Part shown: piece after piece, positions 63,987-64,000 of the stretch
Numbering within the stretch: position 1 is the first letter of the stretch
Layout of the letters: every line of letters starts with the position of its first letter
Source: Kiritimatiellia bacterium
Lineage (GTDB): Bacteria; Verrucomicrobiota; Kiritimatiellia; UBA8416; YA12-FULL-48-11
Reading direction: 5' to 3'
DNA: 64,000 nt
Assembly (NCBI GenBank): GCA_028716365.1
Contig: JAQUPZ010000004.1
Location: 310,001-374,000 of the forward strand
The notes under the pieces: model-generated
Database searches by the model: none
What the model was told of the DNA's origin: nothing
What the model saw: only the letters and a program-made list of their open reading frames with translations
Made by a program: the position numbers and the translations under genes

Positions 63987-64000
63987 TATACGAAAGGTAA

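Overview
The window looks like chromosomal DNA of a Gram-negative PVC-group bacterium, most likely of the Lentisphaerota/Kiritimatiellota type. This is an inference from content: large secreted multidomain glycoside hydrolases, DUF5107-TPR and NPCBM-like proteins, several uroporphyrinogen-decarboxylase-like (UroD-like) proteins beside sugar genes, Tat-exported Gfo/Idh oxidoreductases, an AraC regulator, a TonB receptor and short dispersed hairpin repeats. No rRNA, tRNA, CRISPR array, transposase, prophage or plasmid gene was seen.

Layout. (1) 1-5663, plus strand: the 3' part of a GH20-like gene (cut by the window edge) and a 1458-residue secreted protein with a probable catalytic barrel and a C-terminal NPCBM-like domain. 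(2) 5676-15996, minus strand: a roughly 10-kb co-directional housekeeping block reading diacylglycerol-kinase-like, queE, queC, a DegT aminotransferase, purA, uppS, cdsA, dxr, rseP, ispG. The last four genes are joined by ATGA stop/start overlaps. It combines isoprenoid precursor synthesis, undecaprenyl lipid carrier, phospholipid synthesis, envelope proteolysis and part of queuosine synthesis. (3) 16121-18933, plus strand: an RluA-type pseudouridine synthase, an ETF:quinone oxidoreductase and a PQ-loop-like membrane protein. (4) 18930-24340, minus strand: a cobalamin salvage and uptake operon (cobU, cobT, cobS, a bacterial COG2102 PP-loop ATPase, a BtuB-like receptor) behind a cobalamin riboswitch and an intrinsic terminator. 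(5) 24453-33843: mixed short genes (MgtC-like, receiver domain, FHA-Ser/Thr kinase, phosphoribosyltransferase, lipoproteins, YbhB-like, amidase, HNH, IMP dehydrogenase, DUF3392-like). (6) 33934-57401, minus strand: a glycan-utilisation locus of eleven genes, with an AraC regulator divergent from its first gene. (7) 58429-63986: a UroD-like/ROK-like kinase pair, divergent from two Tat-signal Gfo/Idh oxidoreductases.

How it works together (inference). Region 6 encodes extracytoplasmic enzymes expected to release N-acetylhexosamines and galactose from complex glycans: a GH89-GH36 fusion, an (alpha/alpha)6-GH20 fusion, a GH20 and a GH123-like protein. A sodium:solute symporter with a small accessory protein would import the product, an N-acetylhexosamine-kinase-like enzyme would phosphorylate it, and a nucleotide-sugar epimerase would interconvert the derivatives. 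There is no SusC/SusD pair, so it is a PUL-like system built on a symporter. Three UroD-like paralogues with different putative metal ligands sit in regions 6 and 7. Their relatives transfer methyl groups to and from corrinoids, so a link to the B12 operon is possible but unproven.

All family calls rest on motif recognition by eye; no database search or structure prediction was run.
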